Below the pieces are notes generated by a model. The model ran no database searches. It was not told where the DNA came from and saw nothing but the letters and a program-made list of their open reading frames with translations. From Gramella sp. MAR_2010_147 (GTDB lineage Bacteria; Bacteroidota; Bacteroidia; Flavobacteriales; Flavobacteriaceae), in the NCBI RefSeq assembly GCF_900105135.1, contig NZ_LT629741.1, forward strand, positions 248,001 through 312,000: a stretch of DNA of 64,000 nt, written 5' to 3'. Position 1 is the stretch's first letter. Each line of letters begins with the position of its first letter. Made by a program: the position numbers and the translations under genes. Positions 34,347 to 43,042 of the stretch are shown here, in pieces.

Positions 34347-35216
34347 TTGTTAGAAAGACCACAGTATTTAACCAATATTCTCCAATTAAATTTTGCGGTT
34401 TTGCTTATTAGTACTTCCGGAGTACTGGGTAGATATATCACGCTGCATCCCGTTATTACTATATTCTATAGATGCGTCATCGCCATGATCGTTTTTTATC
34501 TTTTTTGCAGGTGGAAAGGGATTGATCTGAAAATTGAAAATAAAAAGGATCTTTTAAAAATGATTCTTGGCGGAATTTTAATGGGAGTCCATTGGGTTAC
34601 CTATTTCTTTTCCCTCCAGTTTTCCAGTGTGGCGATCGCTTTATTATCCTTATTTACCTATCCCGTGATTACGGCTTTTTTGGAGCCTGTTTTATTCAAA
34701 ACCAGGTTCAATAATATTCATATAGCTTTAGGTTTGCTGGTCCTAGCGGGCATTTATTTTCTAAGTCCCACTTTTGATCTTGAAAATGATTCTTTTATCG
34801 CTATTATATTAGGGGTGGCTTCAGCTGTTTTTTATTCCCTTCGGAATCTGTTGATGAAAAGGGAAGTAGAGCGATACAATGAATCTGCACTCATGTTTTA
34901 CCAAATCCTGGTGATTTCCGTTTTGTTGCTGCCGTCCTTGTTTTTCAGTGAATTTATAGAAGTTGCTAATCAATGGAAACCTTTACTGGTTCTTGCCGTA
35001 CTTACCACCTGCATAGGACATACTTTATTTCTGAAAAGTTTTAAGAATTTCAGCATTACCGCTGCCAGTATTATGAGCAGTATACAGCCGGTTTATGGAA
35101 TAGCCCTGGGAGCATTATTTTTAAGCGAAATACCATCTTTAAAGACTATCATTGGCGGGACTTTGATAATTAGCGCTGTAGTTATTGAAAGTTTACTTGC
35201 GGTTAGAAATAAATAA
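34347..35216 (+). CDS. EamA/DMT-family transporter
   Basis: The 289-residue membrane protein has about ten hydrophobic helices arranged as two EamA repeats. The second repeat contains the typical LSTCIGH...SIMSSIQPVYGIALG pattern seen here as TTCIGHTLFLKSF and ASIMSSIQPVYGIALGALFL. Family members export amino acids or other metabolites; the substrate is unknown. The start is a TTG at 34347; the next in-frame ATG would remove the first two helices. It is probably co-transcribed with the helical-repeat gene 10 bp upstream. Confidence 0.88.
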   Translation: MLERPQYLTNILQLNFAVLLISTSGVLGRYITLHPVITIFYRCVIAMIVFYLFCRWKGIDLKIENKKDLLKMILGGILMGVHWVTYFFSLQFSSVAIALLSLFTYPVITAFLEPVLFKTRFNNIHIALGLLVLAGIYFLSPTFDLENDSFIAIILGVASAVFYSLRNLLMKREVERYNESALMFYQILVISVLLLPSLFFSEFIEVANQWKPLLVLAVLTTCIGHTLFLKSFKNFSITAASIMSSIQPVYGIALGALFLSEIPSLKTIIGGTLIISAVVIESLLAVRNK

Positions 35217-35345
35217 TTCATTGTAAGGAATTTAAGCTGATACAAGAAAAAGTGAGCTATGATCAATATTTACAAACATCTTCATTATAAAATTTGTTCA
35301 ACTCTTTTCTAAAAAAATCATAATTTGCCATGTAAGAGAAATATT

Positions 35346-36470
35346 ATGTTACCCAATAAAGATTATTCCTCCAGAGCACGCAAAATTGCATATAGGTTTC
35401 CCGACCTGAGTTTTATAGGAATACAGGTAAATTTTTGGATAATAGCGACCTCTCTGTACTCCTTTCTTTCTTATATGAATACCGCTAATTTAAGTCAGCT
35501 AGAAGAGATTAGGTTTCCATTTTCAATTCATGCCGCAATTCTTTCTTCGCTCGCCATAGGGATTATTTTGGGAATAGTTTTAGGTATCATTGATCTCCTA
35601 CTTGCCAGGACCGGTATTCAGAAGCTATCTTTGGGGTTTGTATTTCTTCTAAGGATTATTTTATATCCTATTGTAGTTTTTATAGTACTGTTATTTATAA
35701 GGTTTTTCTTTTTGGACATATTGAAAACTTTTTTTGCTACCGATTATTCAATTTTTACCAATAATGATAAAATCTGGCATAATATCTACTGGTCATTTTT
35801 GATTTATGTTGCATTCATGGCAGTTGTGATAAGTTTTATAAACCAAATGAATGTAATGTTCGGGCCTGGAATTTTAATTCCCCTGATCCTGGGAAAGTAT
35901 AGAACACCCAAAGAAGAGGAACGCTTTTTCATGTTCCTGGACTTAAAATCTTCGGTTACACATGCCGAAGGTCTTGGGCATCTGGAATACAGCTCTCTTA
36001 TAAGAGATTGCTTTATGGATCTGAATAAGACTTTGACTCAAAATAATGCAGAAGTATATCAATACGTGGGTGATGAAGCAGTGATCACCTGGCCTGCAAA
36101 CGAAGGAATACGAAATTTGTCCTGTCTTTCCCTGTTTTATGATTTTGAAAGGAAACTGATGAAAAAACATGATTATTATATGAATCACTATGGTCTTGTT
36201 CCGGAGTTTAAGGCAGGCCTGCACTTCGGGATTGTGACCGCAGTAGAAGTTGGCCAGATCAAAAGAGAGATAGCATACCATGGGGATGCTATTAATACTG
36301 CTGCAAGGATACAGAGCCTATGTAACCAGTACAATAGATCTCTGTTGATCTCCAAATCTGTGAAATCAATTCTATCAAGTGCTAATTCGAAATATGATTT
36401 TGAGTATTTAGGTGAAACATTTTTAAAAGGTAGATCTCAGGCAGTAGAACTATATGGAATAACAGAATAA
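35346..36470 (+). CDS. Membrane-anchored class III nucleotidyl cyclase-like protein
   Basis: The 374-residue protein has four hydrophobic segments in residues 20-185, then a class III cyclase homology domain from about 193. The metal-binding aspartates are Asp199 (MFLDLKSS) and Asp243 (YVGDEAV). The transition-state pair is Asn317/Arg321 (INTAARIQ). The purine-selecting positions are unusual: the Lys of adenylyl cyclases aligns with Gln239, and the Asp/Thr aligns with Ala310. It probably makes a cyclic nucleotide, but ATP specificity is not supported. I chose ATG 35346 over the TTG at 35325. Confidence 0.85.
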   Translation: MLPNKDYSSRARKIAYRFPDLSFIGIQVNFWIIATSLYSFLSYMNTANLSQLEEIRFPFSIHAAILSSLAIGIILGIVLGIIDLLLARTGIQKLSLGFVFLLRIILYPIVVFIVLLFIRFFFLDILKTFFATDYSIFTNNDKIWHNIYWSFLIYVAFMAVVISFINQMNVMFGPGILIPLILGKYRTPKEEERFFMFLDLKSSVTHAEGLGHLEYSSLIRDCFMDLNKTLTQNNAEVYQYVGDEAVITWPANEGIRNLSCLSLFYDFERKLMKKHDYYMNHYGLVPEFKAGLHFGIVTAVEVGQIKREIAYHGDAINTAARIQSLCNQYNRSLLISKSVKSILSSANSKYDFEYLGETFLKGRSQAVELYGITE

Positions 36471-36482
36471 TAATTAAATAAG

Positions 36483-36499
36483 TTATAAGCTTCTTATAG
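36483..36499. terminator. Small hairpin between converging genes
   Basis: TATAAG (36484-36489), CTT loop, CTTATA (36493-36498) lies in the 31 bp between the cyclase and the metallopeptidase gene. The stem is short and A+T-rich. It may act as a weak bidirectional terminator. Confidence 0.25.
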
Positions 36500-36501
36500 T
36501 T

Positions 36502-37347
36502 CTAATTCAAAATCTGGCTAAAAGTATCTGCCTGATTAATATCACCAGATCTATATCCTTTCATAAACCATTTCATACGTTGTTCTGAAGTTCCATGAGT
36601 AAATGAGTCTGGATTCACTCTTCCGCTTGTTCTTTTCTGAATAGCATCGTCACCAACGGCGTTGGCAGCGCTTAAAGCCTCCTGAATATCACCTTCCTGA
36701 AGATATTTCTTATTGTAATACGTCCAGACTCCGGCATAGAAATCAGCTTGTAATTCCAAAGCAACCGATAATTCATTCGCTTCAGATTGACTACTCTGCT
36801 GTTGCAATTGTCTAACTTTTGTAGCGGTACCCAGTAAATTTTGTACGTGATGCCCAACTTCATGAGCCATCACATAGGCAATTGCAAAATCACCACCTTC
36901 CGCTCCAAATCTGCTCCGAAGTTCTTCAAAAAATCTAAGATCCATATAAATTTTTTGATCTGCAGGACAATAAAAAGGACCGCTGGCAGAAGATGCACCT
37001 CCGCAGGCAGTTTGAACCGCATCAGAAAAAAGGACCAGACCGGGTTCACGATAATTCATATTATTTTCAGCAAAGATATTATTCCAAACATCTTCGGTGT
37101 CAGCAAGTAAGGTCGCAGTAAATTCCCCGAGTTCTTTTTCTTCAGCAGTTAATTCCCGGGATTCTGTATTTGGGGAACTTACATCATTAAATTGTTCAAG
37201 AACAGATATGTCCCCGTCACTAAGTACAAATTGAGCGATGACGAAAATTATTCCAATAATACCACCTCCAGCGATTAGTTTACCTTTTCCTGAAGAACCT
37301 CTCCGGTCTTCAACATTTCCGCTTTGTCTTCTACCTCGCCATTTCAT
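36502..37347 (-). CDS. YpfJ-type neutral zinc metallopeptidase
   Basis: The 281-residue protein has a short Arg/Gly-rich cytoplasmic N-terminus, one membrane helix (residues 23-43) and an extracytoplasmic peptidase domain. The zinc motif HEVGHH is at 162-167 and the third ligand is probably the Glu of LELQADFYAGVW. CGGASSASGPFYCPADQKIYMD is the family signature. Its physiological substrate is unknown. Confidence 0.92.
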   Translation of the reverse strand: MKWRGRRQSGNVEDRRGSSGKGKLIAGGGIIGIIFVIAQFVLSDGDISVLEQFNDVSSPNTESRELTAEEKELGEFTATLLADTEDVWNNIFAENNMNYREPGLVLFSDAVQTACGGASSASGPFYCPADQKIYMDLRFFEELRSRFGAEGGDFAIAYVMAHEVGHHVQNLLGTATKVRQLQQQSSQSEANELSVALELQADFYAGVWTYYNKKYLQEGDIQEALSAANAVGDDAIQKRTSGRVNPDSFTHGTSEQRMKWFMKGYRSGDINQADTFSQILN

Positions 37348-37398
37348 ATTTTAAACTTTTAGTTAAAAATAAGGAATAATGCGCTTTAAAAATTCTAA

Positions 37399-38103
37399 TT
37401 ATTTCATAATAGCATCCCAGATAGGATCTGATGGGGGAGGAGCAATAATATGTATATCTTCTTTTTTGACGGGATGGGTAAATTTTAATTCCCGGGAATG
37501 CAGATGTATACTGGCGTCTTTATTACTTCGGTCAAAGCCATATTTAAGATCTCCTTTAATTGGAGAGCCAATAGCCGAGAGCTGACTCCTAATCTGGTGG
37601 TGTCTTCCTGTATGAAGATCTATTTCCAGTAAATAATAATTATCCAGCTTTTTTAAGGATCTGTAATCAAGAATGGCTTTTTTACTATCAGGAACTTCAT
37701 TCTTATGAGCGTAAGACTTATTCTGTTTAGAATTTCTTTTCATAAAATGTACAAGCTCGCCAGATTTATTCGGAGGTGGGTTTTTAACAACTGCCCAGTA
37801 AGTCTTCTTTGCTTTTTTATCCTGAAATAATTTATTGAGTCTGGGTAAGGCTTTGGAAGTTTTTGAGAAAACCACAATTCCGCTGGTGGGCCTATCAAGG
37901 CGATGTACAACCCCCAAATAGACATTTCCGGGTTTGTTATATTTTTCTTTTAAATAAGACTTTACAACTTCACTTAAAGGCTTATCACCGGTTTTGTCAC
38001 CCTGAACGATATCTCCCGGACGTTTATTCACAATTATGATGTGGTTATCTTCGTGGAGAACCTGAAGATTATCTTTGTTTGAAAGTGTTTTTTCTAAACT
38101 CAA
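37399..38103 (-). CDS. RluA-family RNA pseudouridine synthase
   Basis: This is a 234-residue RluA/RluD-type catalytic domain with the active-site Asp70 in VHRLDRPTSG, plus LLEIDLHTGRHHQIRSQLSAIG and the final IHLHSRELKFTHP. There is no S4 domain. It converts uridine to pseudouridine in rRNA or tRNA; the target is undetermined. The start is a TTG; no in-frame ATG exists nearby. panB lies 70 bp upstream on the same strand. Confidence 0.93.
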   Translation of the reverse strand: MSLEKTLSNKDNLQVLHEDNHIIIVNKRPGDIVQGDKTGDKPLSEVVKSYLKEKYNKPGNVYLGVVHRLDRPTSGIVVFSKTSKALPRLNKLFQDKKAKKTYWAVVKNPPPNKSGELVHFMKRNSKQNKSYAHKNEVPDSKKAILDYRSLKKLDNYYLLEIDLHTGRHHQIRSQLSAIGSPIKGDLKYGFDRSNKDASIHLHSRELKFTHPVKKEDIHIIAPPPSDPIWDAIMK

Positions 38104-38173
38104 TTTTGATAAGTTCTTTAGAAGTATTTTTTAAATTCTCTCATGCTGAATTAGAATTTTTGTTCCTTCTAAT

Positions 38174-38992
38174 TTAATACTGCTCATCGTCTGATGGAAA
38201 AGCCTTGCTTTTTACATCGTCCCTGTAGTTCTGGAAAGCTTTAGTCATTTCTCCATGAAGATCTGCATAACGCCTTAAAAACCTGGGGTTAAATTCATGT
38301 GTCATTCCTAGCATATCGTGAACCACCAGAACCTGGCCATCCACACCGTTACCAGCTCCAATACCAATTACGGGAATAGTTATACTTTCAGCAACTTCCC
38401 TGGCAAGATCTGCAGGTACTTTTTCCAGGACTATAGCAAAACAGCCCATTTTTTCAAGCATTATAGCATCAGATTTTAACTTATCTGCCTCTTCTTCCTG
38501 CTTGGCTCTAACCGTATAAGTTCCAAATTTATAAATAGATTGTGGGGTAAGTCCTAAATGTCCCATTACCGGAATCCCGGCATGAAGAATACGTTTAACA
38601 CTTTCCTTAACTTCCTTCCCGCCTTCCAGTTTTACCGCGTGTCCGCCACTTTCTTTCATGATTCTTATTGCCGATCTTAAGGCTTCTTTCGGGTCGCTTT
38701 GATAACTTCCAAAAGGAAGGTCTACTACTACCAGTGCTCGATTGATAGCTCTTACCACGCTGGTGGCATGGTAGATCATCTGGTCTAAAGTGATAGGTAA
38801 AGTTGTTTCATGTCCCGCCATCACATTACTAGCAGAGTCACCAACAAGGATTACATCTATTCCTGCGCCATCAACAATTTGAGCCATCGTGAAATCGTAG
38901 GCCGTAAGCATGCTTATTTTTTCACCATTAGATTTCATGTCTACCAGAGACTTTACAGTGATACGCTTGTATTCCTTTTTTGCAACAGACAT
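38174..38992 (-). CDS. panB: 3-methyl-2-oxobutanoate hydroxymethyltransferase
   Basis: The 272-residue TIM-barrel enzyme has [35 protein letters not shown] [16 protein letters not shown], and [12 protein letters not shown]. It uses 5,10-methylene-THF to make ketopantoate from 2-ketoisovalerate, the valine keto acid, at the first step of pantothenate synthesis. It is divergent from the NTF2-like gene. Confidence 0.97.
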   Translation of the reverse strand: MSVAKKEYKRITVKSLVDMKSNGEKISMLTAYDFTMAQIVDGAGIDVILVGDSASNVMAGHETTLPITLDQMIYHATSVVRAINRALVVVDLPFGSYQSDPKEALRSAIRIMKESGGHAVKLEGGKEVKESVKRILHAGIPVMGHLGLTPQSIYKFGTYTVRAKQEEEADKLKSDAIMLEKMGCFAIVLEKVPADLAREVAESITIPVIGIGAGNGVDGQVLVVHDMLGMTHEFNPRFLRRYADLHGEMTKAFQNYRDDVKSKAFPSDDEQY

Positions 38993-39056
38993 TTATTCAG
39001 ATTTTAATTTGAGTAAAAGTAGTAAATTCGTGTCCCACATTCAAAACTACTTCCTC

Positions 39057-39515
39057 ATGAAAAAAATAATTTTTGCGGCTATTCTTTTACTTAATATGAC
39101 TGCATTTTCTCAAACTGAAGATTCTTTGAACACTCCTAAAAAATTAGTAGAGGATTTCTTTAAAGCTTTTCACGAGCAGGATACGGTAAAATTGAAAAGT
39201 TTTGCTGTTGATGGAATGAAGCTCCAGTCGGTATCTACAGACACTGATGGAAATACTAAAATTACTTCAGAAGTTTTTTCAAAATTCATCAAGGGTATTG
39301 CTTCGATCCCCTCAGAAGTCCCTTTTAAGGAAGAACTACATGAATTCAAGATAGAGGAAAATGGCTTACTCGCCACTGTTACAACTCCGTATTCGTTTTA
39401 TTATAATGGCAATTTTTCTCATTGCGGAGTAAACAGTTTTCAACTGGTAAAATTCGATGGGGAATGGAAAATTGTATATTTAATAGATACTCGAACCAAG
39501 AAAGATTGCAATTAA
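39057..39515 (+). CDS. Secreted NTF2-like protein
   Basis: The 152-residue protein has a Sec signal peptide (MKKIIFAAILLLNMTAFSQ). The mature part starts with PKKLVEDFFKAFHEQDTVKLKSF and ends with GVNSFQLVKFDGEWKIVYLIDTR, the layout of NTF2-like/SnoaL/DUF4440 cone-fold proteins. These are often ligand-binding or of unknown role. I took ATG 39057 because the frame upstream overlaps panB and gives no signal peptide. TAAATTCG at 39023-39030 is a near match to the -7 box. The stop overlaps the stop of the FGE-like gene on the other strand by 4 bp. Confidence 0.82.
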   Translation: MKKIIFAAILLLNMTAFSQTEDSLNTPKKLVEDFFKAFHEQDTVKLKSFAVDGMKLQSVSTDTDGNTKITSEVFSKFIKGIASIPSEVPFKEELHEFKIEENGLLATVTTPYSFYYNGNFSHCGVNSFQLVKFDGEWKIVYLIDTRTKKDCN

Positions 39516-40546
39516 ATATCTTTAACGCATCTAAAACCGGTATGTTCTAAACCTGTATCTGGTGCAGAGCTCATTCTAGCTGAATTTCTGTATCCTGTAC
39601 AATAACTTTCACTGCAAAGAAAAGACCCGCCACGAATCACTTTTTGTTGTTGCATATTGACGAAATCTTTAAAATAACCATCTGTTCTTTTATCAATTTT
39701 AGAATAAGCATCGGGATAATAAGTGTCCAGGCACCATTCCCATACATTACCAGATGTTTCATAGAGACCGAATGGATTAGGCGGAAAGCTTTTTACCGAA
39801 GCTTTCCTCTCAAATTTGTCTTTAACAGAATTCTGCTTTGGGAAATTGCCCTGAAAAAAATTCACCATTTCCGGAGCTTTTTCAAATTCATTACCCCAGT
39901 GATAGATTAAAGTGTCATTTCCGGCCCGGTTGAAATATTCATATTCAGCCTCGGTTGGCAACCTTTTTCCTGCCCATTTAGCATAGGCCATAGCATCGTA
40001 CCATGAAACCTGCACTACAGGATAGGTGTCTTTTCCCTTAATCGTACTCTCAGGACCTGTTGGATTTTTCCAGTTGGCACCTTTCACGAATTTCCACCAC
40101 CATTCAGGATTATAAGGATCAAAAACCAGAGCTCCGGCTTCATACTTTTTTCCTTTTATTTCGAAGGAACGCTCTGCAGTGGTGACATAGCCAGTTTCAT
40201 CTACGAACTCTTTAAATTGCGCATTGGTGACTTCGGTTTCATCTACCCAGATCTGCCTAATATTTTCTTTATGACGAGGAAATTCGTCTGGTCTGGCTTG
40301 CGAACTGGTGCCGCCCATCATATAGTTTCCGCCTTCCAGTTTTATCATCCCTTCTGTTGAAGCAGAATCTGAACGTGTTTTTATAAAAGAAATCTCTCTT
40401 AGGTAATTTTCATGATAGTCACCGGTATCGATCTCCGGTTTTTGTTCAACTACCTGAACCGGCTCTGATCGTTTCTTTTCATTACAGGACATCAGAATAA
40501 AAAAACTCGAAAAGAGGATAAGAAAAGACTTAAAATTCAATGGCAT
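39512..40546 (-). CDS. FGE/SUMF1-type lipoprotein with both catalytic cysteines
   Basis: The 344-residue protein has a lipoprotein signal (FFILMSC) and a complete formylglycine-generating-enzyme/C-type-lectin domain (residues 65-344: EGMIKLEGGNYMMGG, SWYDAMAYAKWAGKRLPTEAE, GNVWEW). The copper-binding active-site pair of aerobic FGE is present as Cys311 and Cys316 (GGSFLCSESYCTGYR), with the same spacing as human Cys336/Cys341. Many bacterial SUMF1 homologues, including gliding-motility GldJ/GldK, lack these cysteines. It may convert sulfatase Cys to formylglycine outside the cytoplasm, or oxidise another substrate. Confidence 0.85.
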   Translation of the reverse strand: MPLNFKSFLILFSSFFILMSCNEKKRSEPVQVVEQKPEIDTGDYHENYLREISFIKTRSDSASTEGMIKLEGGNYMMGGTSSQARPDEFPRHKENIRQIWVDETEVTNAQFKEFVDETGYVTTAERSFEIKGKKYEAGALVFDPYNPEWWWKFVKGANWKNPTGPESTIKGKDTYPVVQVSWYDAMAYAKWAGKRLPTEAEYEYFNRAGNDTLIYHWGNEFEKAPEMVNFFQGNFPKQNSVKDKFERKASVKSFPPNPFGLYETSGNVWEWCLDTYYPDAYSKIDKRTDGYFKDFVNMQQQKVIRGGSFLCSESYCTGYRNSARMSSAPDTGLEHTGFRCVKDI

Positions 40547-40690
40547 TTATCTGAATATTAAGTTTCAAATATAATGATAAATTATCCGGTTTATGAACGC
40601 TTATAAATCAGATAAGTTATCTGTTTAAGATTCATTGCATATCACTTTGATACTTATTAAATGATCATAAGTTTCTTTAAAAATTTTGAT

Positions 40691-41380
40691 TTAAGAGAAA
40701 GTGAAAGGGAGAATAATGATCAAAACCAATGAATTGTTCATACTATGCATTAAAATAGGCCAGATCATTCCTTTGTTCTCCAGTTTTATTTTTCCGAAGA
40801 AAAAGCCGGCTATAATTCTCGGGAAGATCATAAGGAATAATACCAGGTCTAACTGGAAAGTTTCTACATAATTATAAATATGTACAAAGCCGAATAGAAT
40901 CGCGCCCAGAATCCATATTATGAGATAATATCTATGAAACCAATAGCAGGTTTTTCTATATAGTTTGGCCGGAATAAGTTCTCCTAAAGCATAATAAATT
41001 AAAGAGAGGACTCCCAGGAGCAAAATATACTTTAAAGTCCAATGTGATTCTTCGGGAATAAGGATTAAACCAATAATGTAAAGAATTGCACAAATAAAGA
41101 TCTTTAAACTAGTGGCATCTGGTTTTAGAACACTTCTAAAAATACTTTCCTCTATCACAGGTGCTGCAATAGCGGCCAGAAATATAAATTTTAAAGGACT
41201 GTTTTTGAGAGTCTCCAGAATGTCACTCTGGTTATATTTTTGAAGATCGAGATCAAAAATTAATACATTAAGTATTTGTAAAACTGCAAAGAAGAGAAAA
41301 TAACACAAGATCATTAAAGCAAAATTCCTAATTAGATTCTTTACTTTAAGTTCAAGATTGTTATCCCCAAGTACATTCAA
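40691..41380 (-). CDS. CPBP-family intramembrane metalloprotease
   Basis: The 229-residue protein has about six to seven membrane helices and the three Abi/CPBP motifs: EESIFR (EExxxR), FGFVH (FxxxH) and HSMNN (HxxxN). These place a metal site inside the bilayer. Relatives process prenylated proteins or bacteriocin-related peptides. Substrate unknown. The start appears to be TTG 41380, 14 bp after the sdaA stop on the same strand, so the two genes are probably co-transcribed. Confidence 0.88.
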   Translation of the reverse strand: MNVLGDNNLELKVKNLIRNFALMILCYFLFFAVLQILNVLIFDLDLQKYNQSDILETLKNSPLKFIFLAAIAAPVIEESIFRSVLKPDATSLKIFICAILYIIGLILIPEESHWTLKYILLLGVLSLIYYALGELIPAKLYRKTCYWFHRYYLIIWILGAILFGFVHIYNYVETFQLDLVLFLMIFPRIIAGFFFGKIKLENKGMIWPILMHSMNNSLVLIIILPFTFS

Positions 41381-41394
41381 ATTTTCAAGCTGTT

Positions 41395-42828
41395 TTAACA
41401 GTCACTTAAGTTCACCTTTACAGCAAGCCCCCCTTCAGAAGTTTCCTTGTATTTCTTGTTCATATCCTTCGCCGTATCCCACATGGTTTCAATTACTTTA
41501 TCCAGCGGAACTTTCGCTTTAGTTGCATCACTCTCTAAAGCAATTTCGGCAGCATTGATAGCTTTGATGGCTCCCATGGCATTTCGCTCAATACAGGGCA
41601 CCTGAACCAGTCCGGCTATAGGATCACAAGTTAGTCCAAGATGATGTTCCATGGCAATTTCACTGGCCATTAAAACCTGCTCGGGGGTACCACCAAGTAA
41701 TTCGGTGAGCCCTCCGGCAGCCATTGCTGAAGAAACACCAATTTCTGCCTGGCACCCCCCCATAGCAGCCGAAATCGTGGCTCCCTTCTTAAAAAGACTT
41801 CCTATTTCTCCGGCTACGAGCATAAATCGTTTCATATCTTCAAAAGTAGCCTCGTGATTTTCAATAGTCATATAATACATCATCACCGCGGGAACTGTTC
41901 CTGCACTTCCATTGGTTGGAGCAGTTACTACCCTTCCCAGAGATGCATTCACTTCGTTTACGCTTAGTGCGAAACAGCTAACCCATTTTAGTATCTGGCG
42001 AAATTTTACTTCTGTTTGTCTAATGGCCGGGATCCAGTCTTCAACATTGGTATAAGCCGTTTCGCCAATCAAACGCTGATGCATTTCAAACGCACGTCGC
42101 TTGACATTTAAACCTCCTGGGAGGGTACCTTCCGTATGACAACCTATATACATAGATTCCAGCATGGTATCCCAGATTTGTCTGAAATTAGCCTCAATTT
42201 GCTCATCAGTTCGTAACGAACGTTCGTTTTCCAGAACAATTTCTGAAATAGGCTTGTTTTCAGCTTTACAATACTGAAGCAATTCTGTAGCTTTTTCAAC
42301 AGGAAAAGGAAACTCCTGGAAATTTTTCATTTTCTTACTGGCATTCTTTCGTTCCTTCTTAACCACAAAACCACCACCGATAGAATAAAATGAAGAAGAG
42401 GTTGTTTTGCCATTTTTCAAGGAAGTTCTAAAAGTCATTCCGTTAGGATGAAATTCTAGAAATTTTCTATTGAATTTTACATCATCAATAAAGTTGAAGT
42501 CTATTTCCTTTTCTCCGTTCAGTAATAACTTACCTGTATCTTTAATTCTTTCAATTTCAGATTCAATAATAGAAATATCCATAGTTACTGGATCATGTCC
42601 TAATAAACCGAGAACGGTAGCGATATCTGTAGCATGGCCTTTTCCGGTAAGACTTAAAGAACCATAAAGATCTACGTGAATTTTTTCAACATGATCAAAA
42701 CGATCTTTTTTCTTCAGTTCGTCTATCCAACGCTGTGCAGCTCTCCAGGGACCCAAAGTATGTGAACTGGAAGGACCCACACCCACCTTTAGCATGTCAA
42801 AAACACTAATGCATTCAATTTTTCGCAT
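41395..42828 (-). CDS. sdaA: L-serine ammonia-lyase, single-chain iron-sulfur type
   Basis: The 477-residue enzyme fuses the beta domain (SVFDMLKVGVGPSSSHTLGPW) and alpha domain (APTNGSAGTVPAVMMYY, GGCQAEIGVSSAMAAGGL, CDPIAGLVQVPCIERN). The conserved cysteines of the 4Fe-4S cluster are visible in the alpha domain. It deaminates serine to pyruvate. ATG 42828 gives the expected N-terminus. Confidence 0.96.
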   Translation of the reverse strand: MRKIECISVFDMLKVGVGPSSSHTLGPWRAAQRWIDELKKKDRFDHVEKIHVDLYGSLSLTGKGHATDIATVLGLLGHDPVTMDISIIESEIERIKDTGKLLLNGEKEIDFNFIDDVKFNRKFLEFHPNGMTFRTSLKNGKTTSSSFYSIGGGFVVKKERKNASKKMKNFQEFPFPVEKATELLQYCKAENKPISEIVLENERSLRTDEQIEANFRQIWDTMLESMYIGCHTEGTLPGGLNVKRRAFEMHQRLIGETAYTNVEDWIPAIRQTEVKFRQILKWVSCFALSVNEVNASLGRVVTAPTNGSAGTVPAVMMYYMTIENHEATFEDMKRFMLVAGEIGSLFKKGATISAAMGGCQAEIGVSSAMAAGGLTELLGGTPEQVLMASEIAMEHHLGLTCDPIAGLVQVPCIERNAMGAIKAINAAEIALESDATKAKVPLDKVIETMWDTAKDMNKKYKETSEGGLAVKVNLSDC

Positions 42829-42928
42829 TCAGAATATAAATTTGAAGACAAAAATAAGGAATTGTCAATGCTGCGCATGAAAAATCACGAAAATTATATC
42901 GTTATAGTGGATGATGAAAACAGACTAA

Positions 42929-42990
42929 TGACAAGGTGTTTGAAAAAAGTGACAACCTGTCAGAAGATTCTCGCTGGCATAATGATTGAC
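42929..42990 (+). promoter_or_regulatory. Candidate dnaK control region: tandem TGACA dyads and sigma-54-like element
   Basis: Two similar dyads, TGACAAGGTGTTT (42929-42941) and TGACAACCTGTCA (42950-42962), start 21 bp apart, about two helical turns. A sigma-54-like TGGCAT-AATGA-TTGAC (42975-42990, GG-N10-GA rather than GG-N10-GC) follows. It would place a start site near 43001, about 42 bp before the dnaK ATG. No TAnnTTTG box is present. Proposed from pattern only. Confidence 0.4.
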
Positions 42991-43042
42991 TTTCTGTGAG
43001 TGTAAAAATGATAAACTAACGTAAAAAACAAGTTATATAGTT

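Noticed and set aside
38910..39056. Upstream extension of the NTF2-like gene
   Set aside because: It overlaps the start of panB on the other strand and would bury the clear Sec signal peptide that begins at ATG 39057.
40691..41380. Bacteriocin-immunity or phage-abortive role for the CPBP (Abi) protease
   Set aside because: The family name alone suggests it; no bacteriocin, prenylation or defence gene is nearby and it sits next to sdaA.
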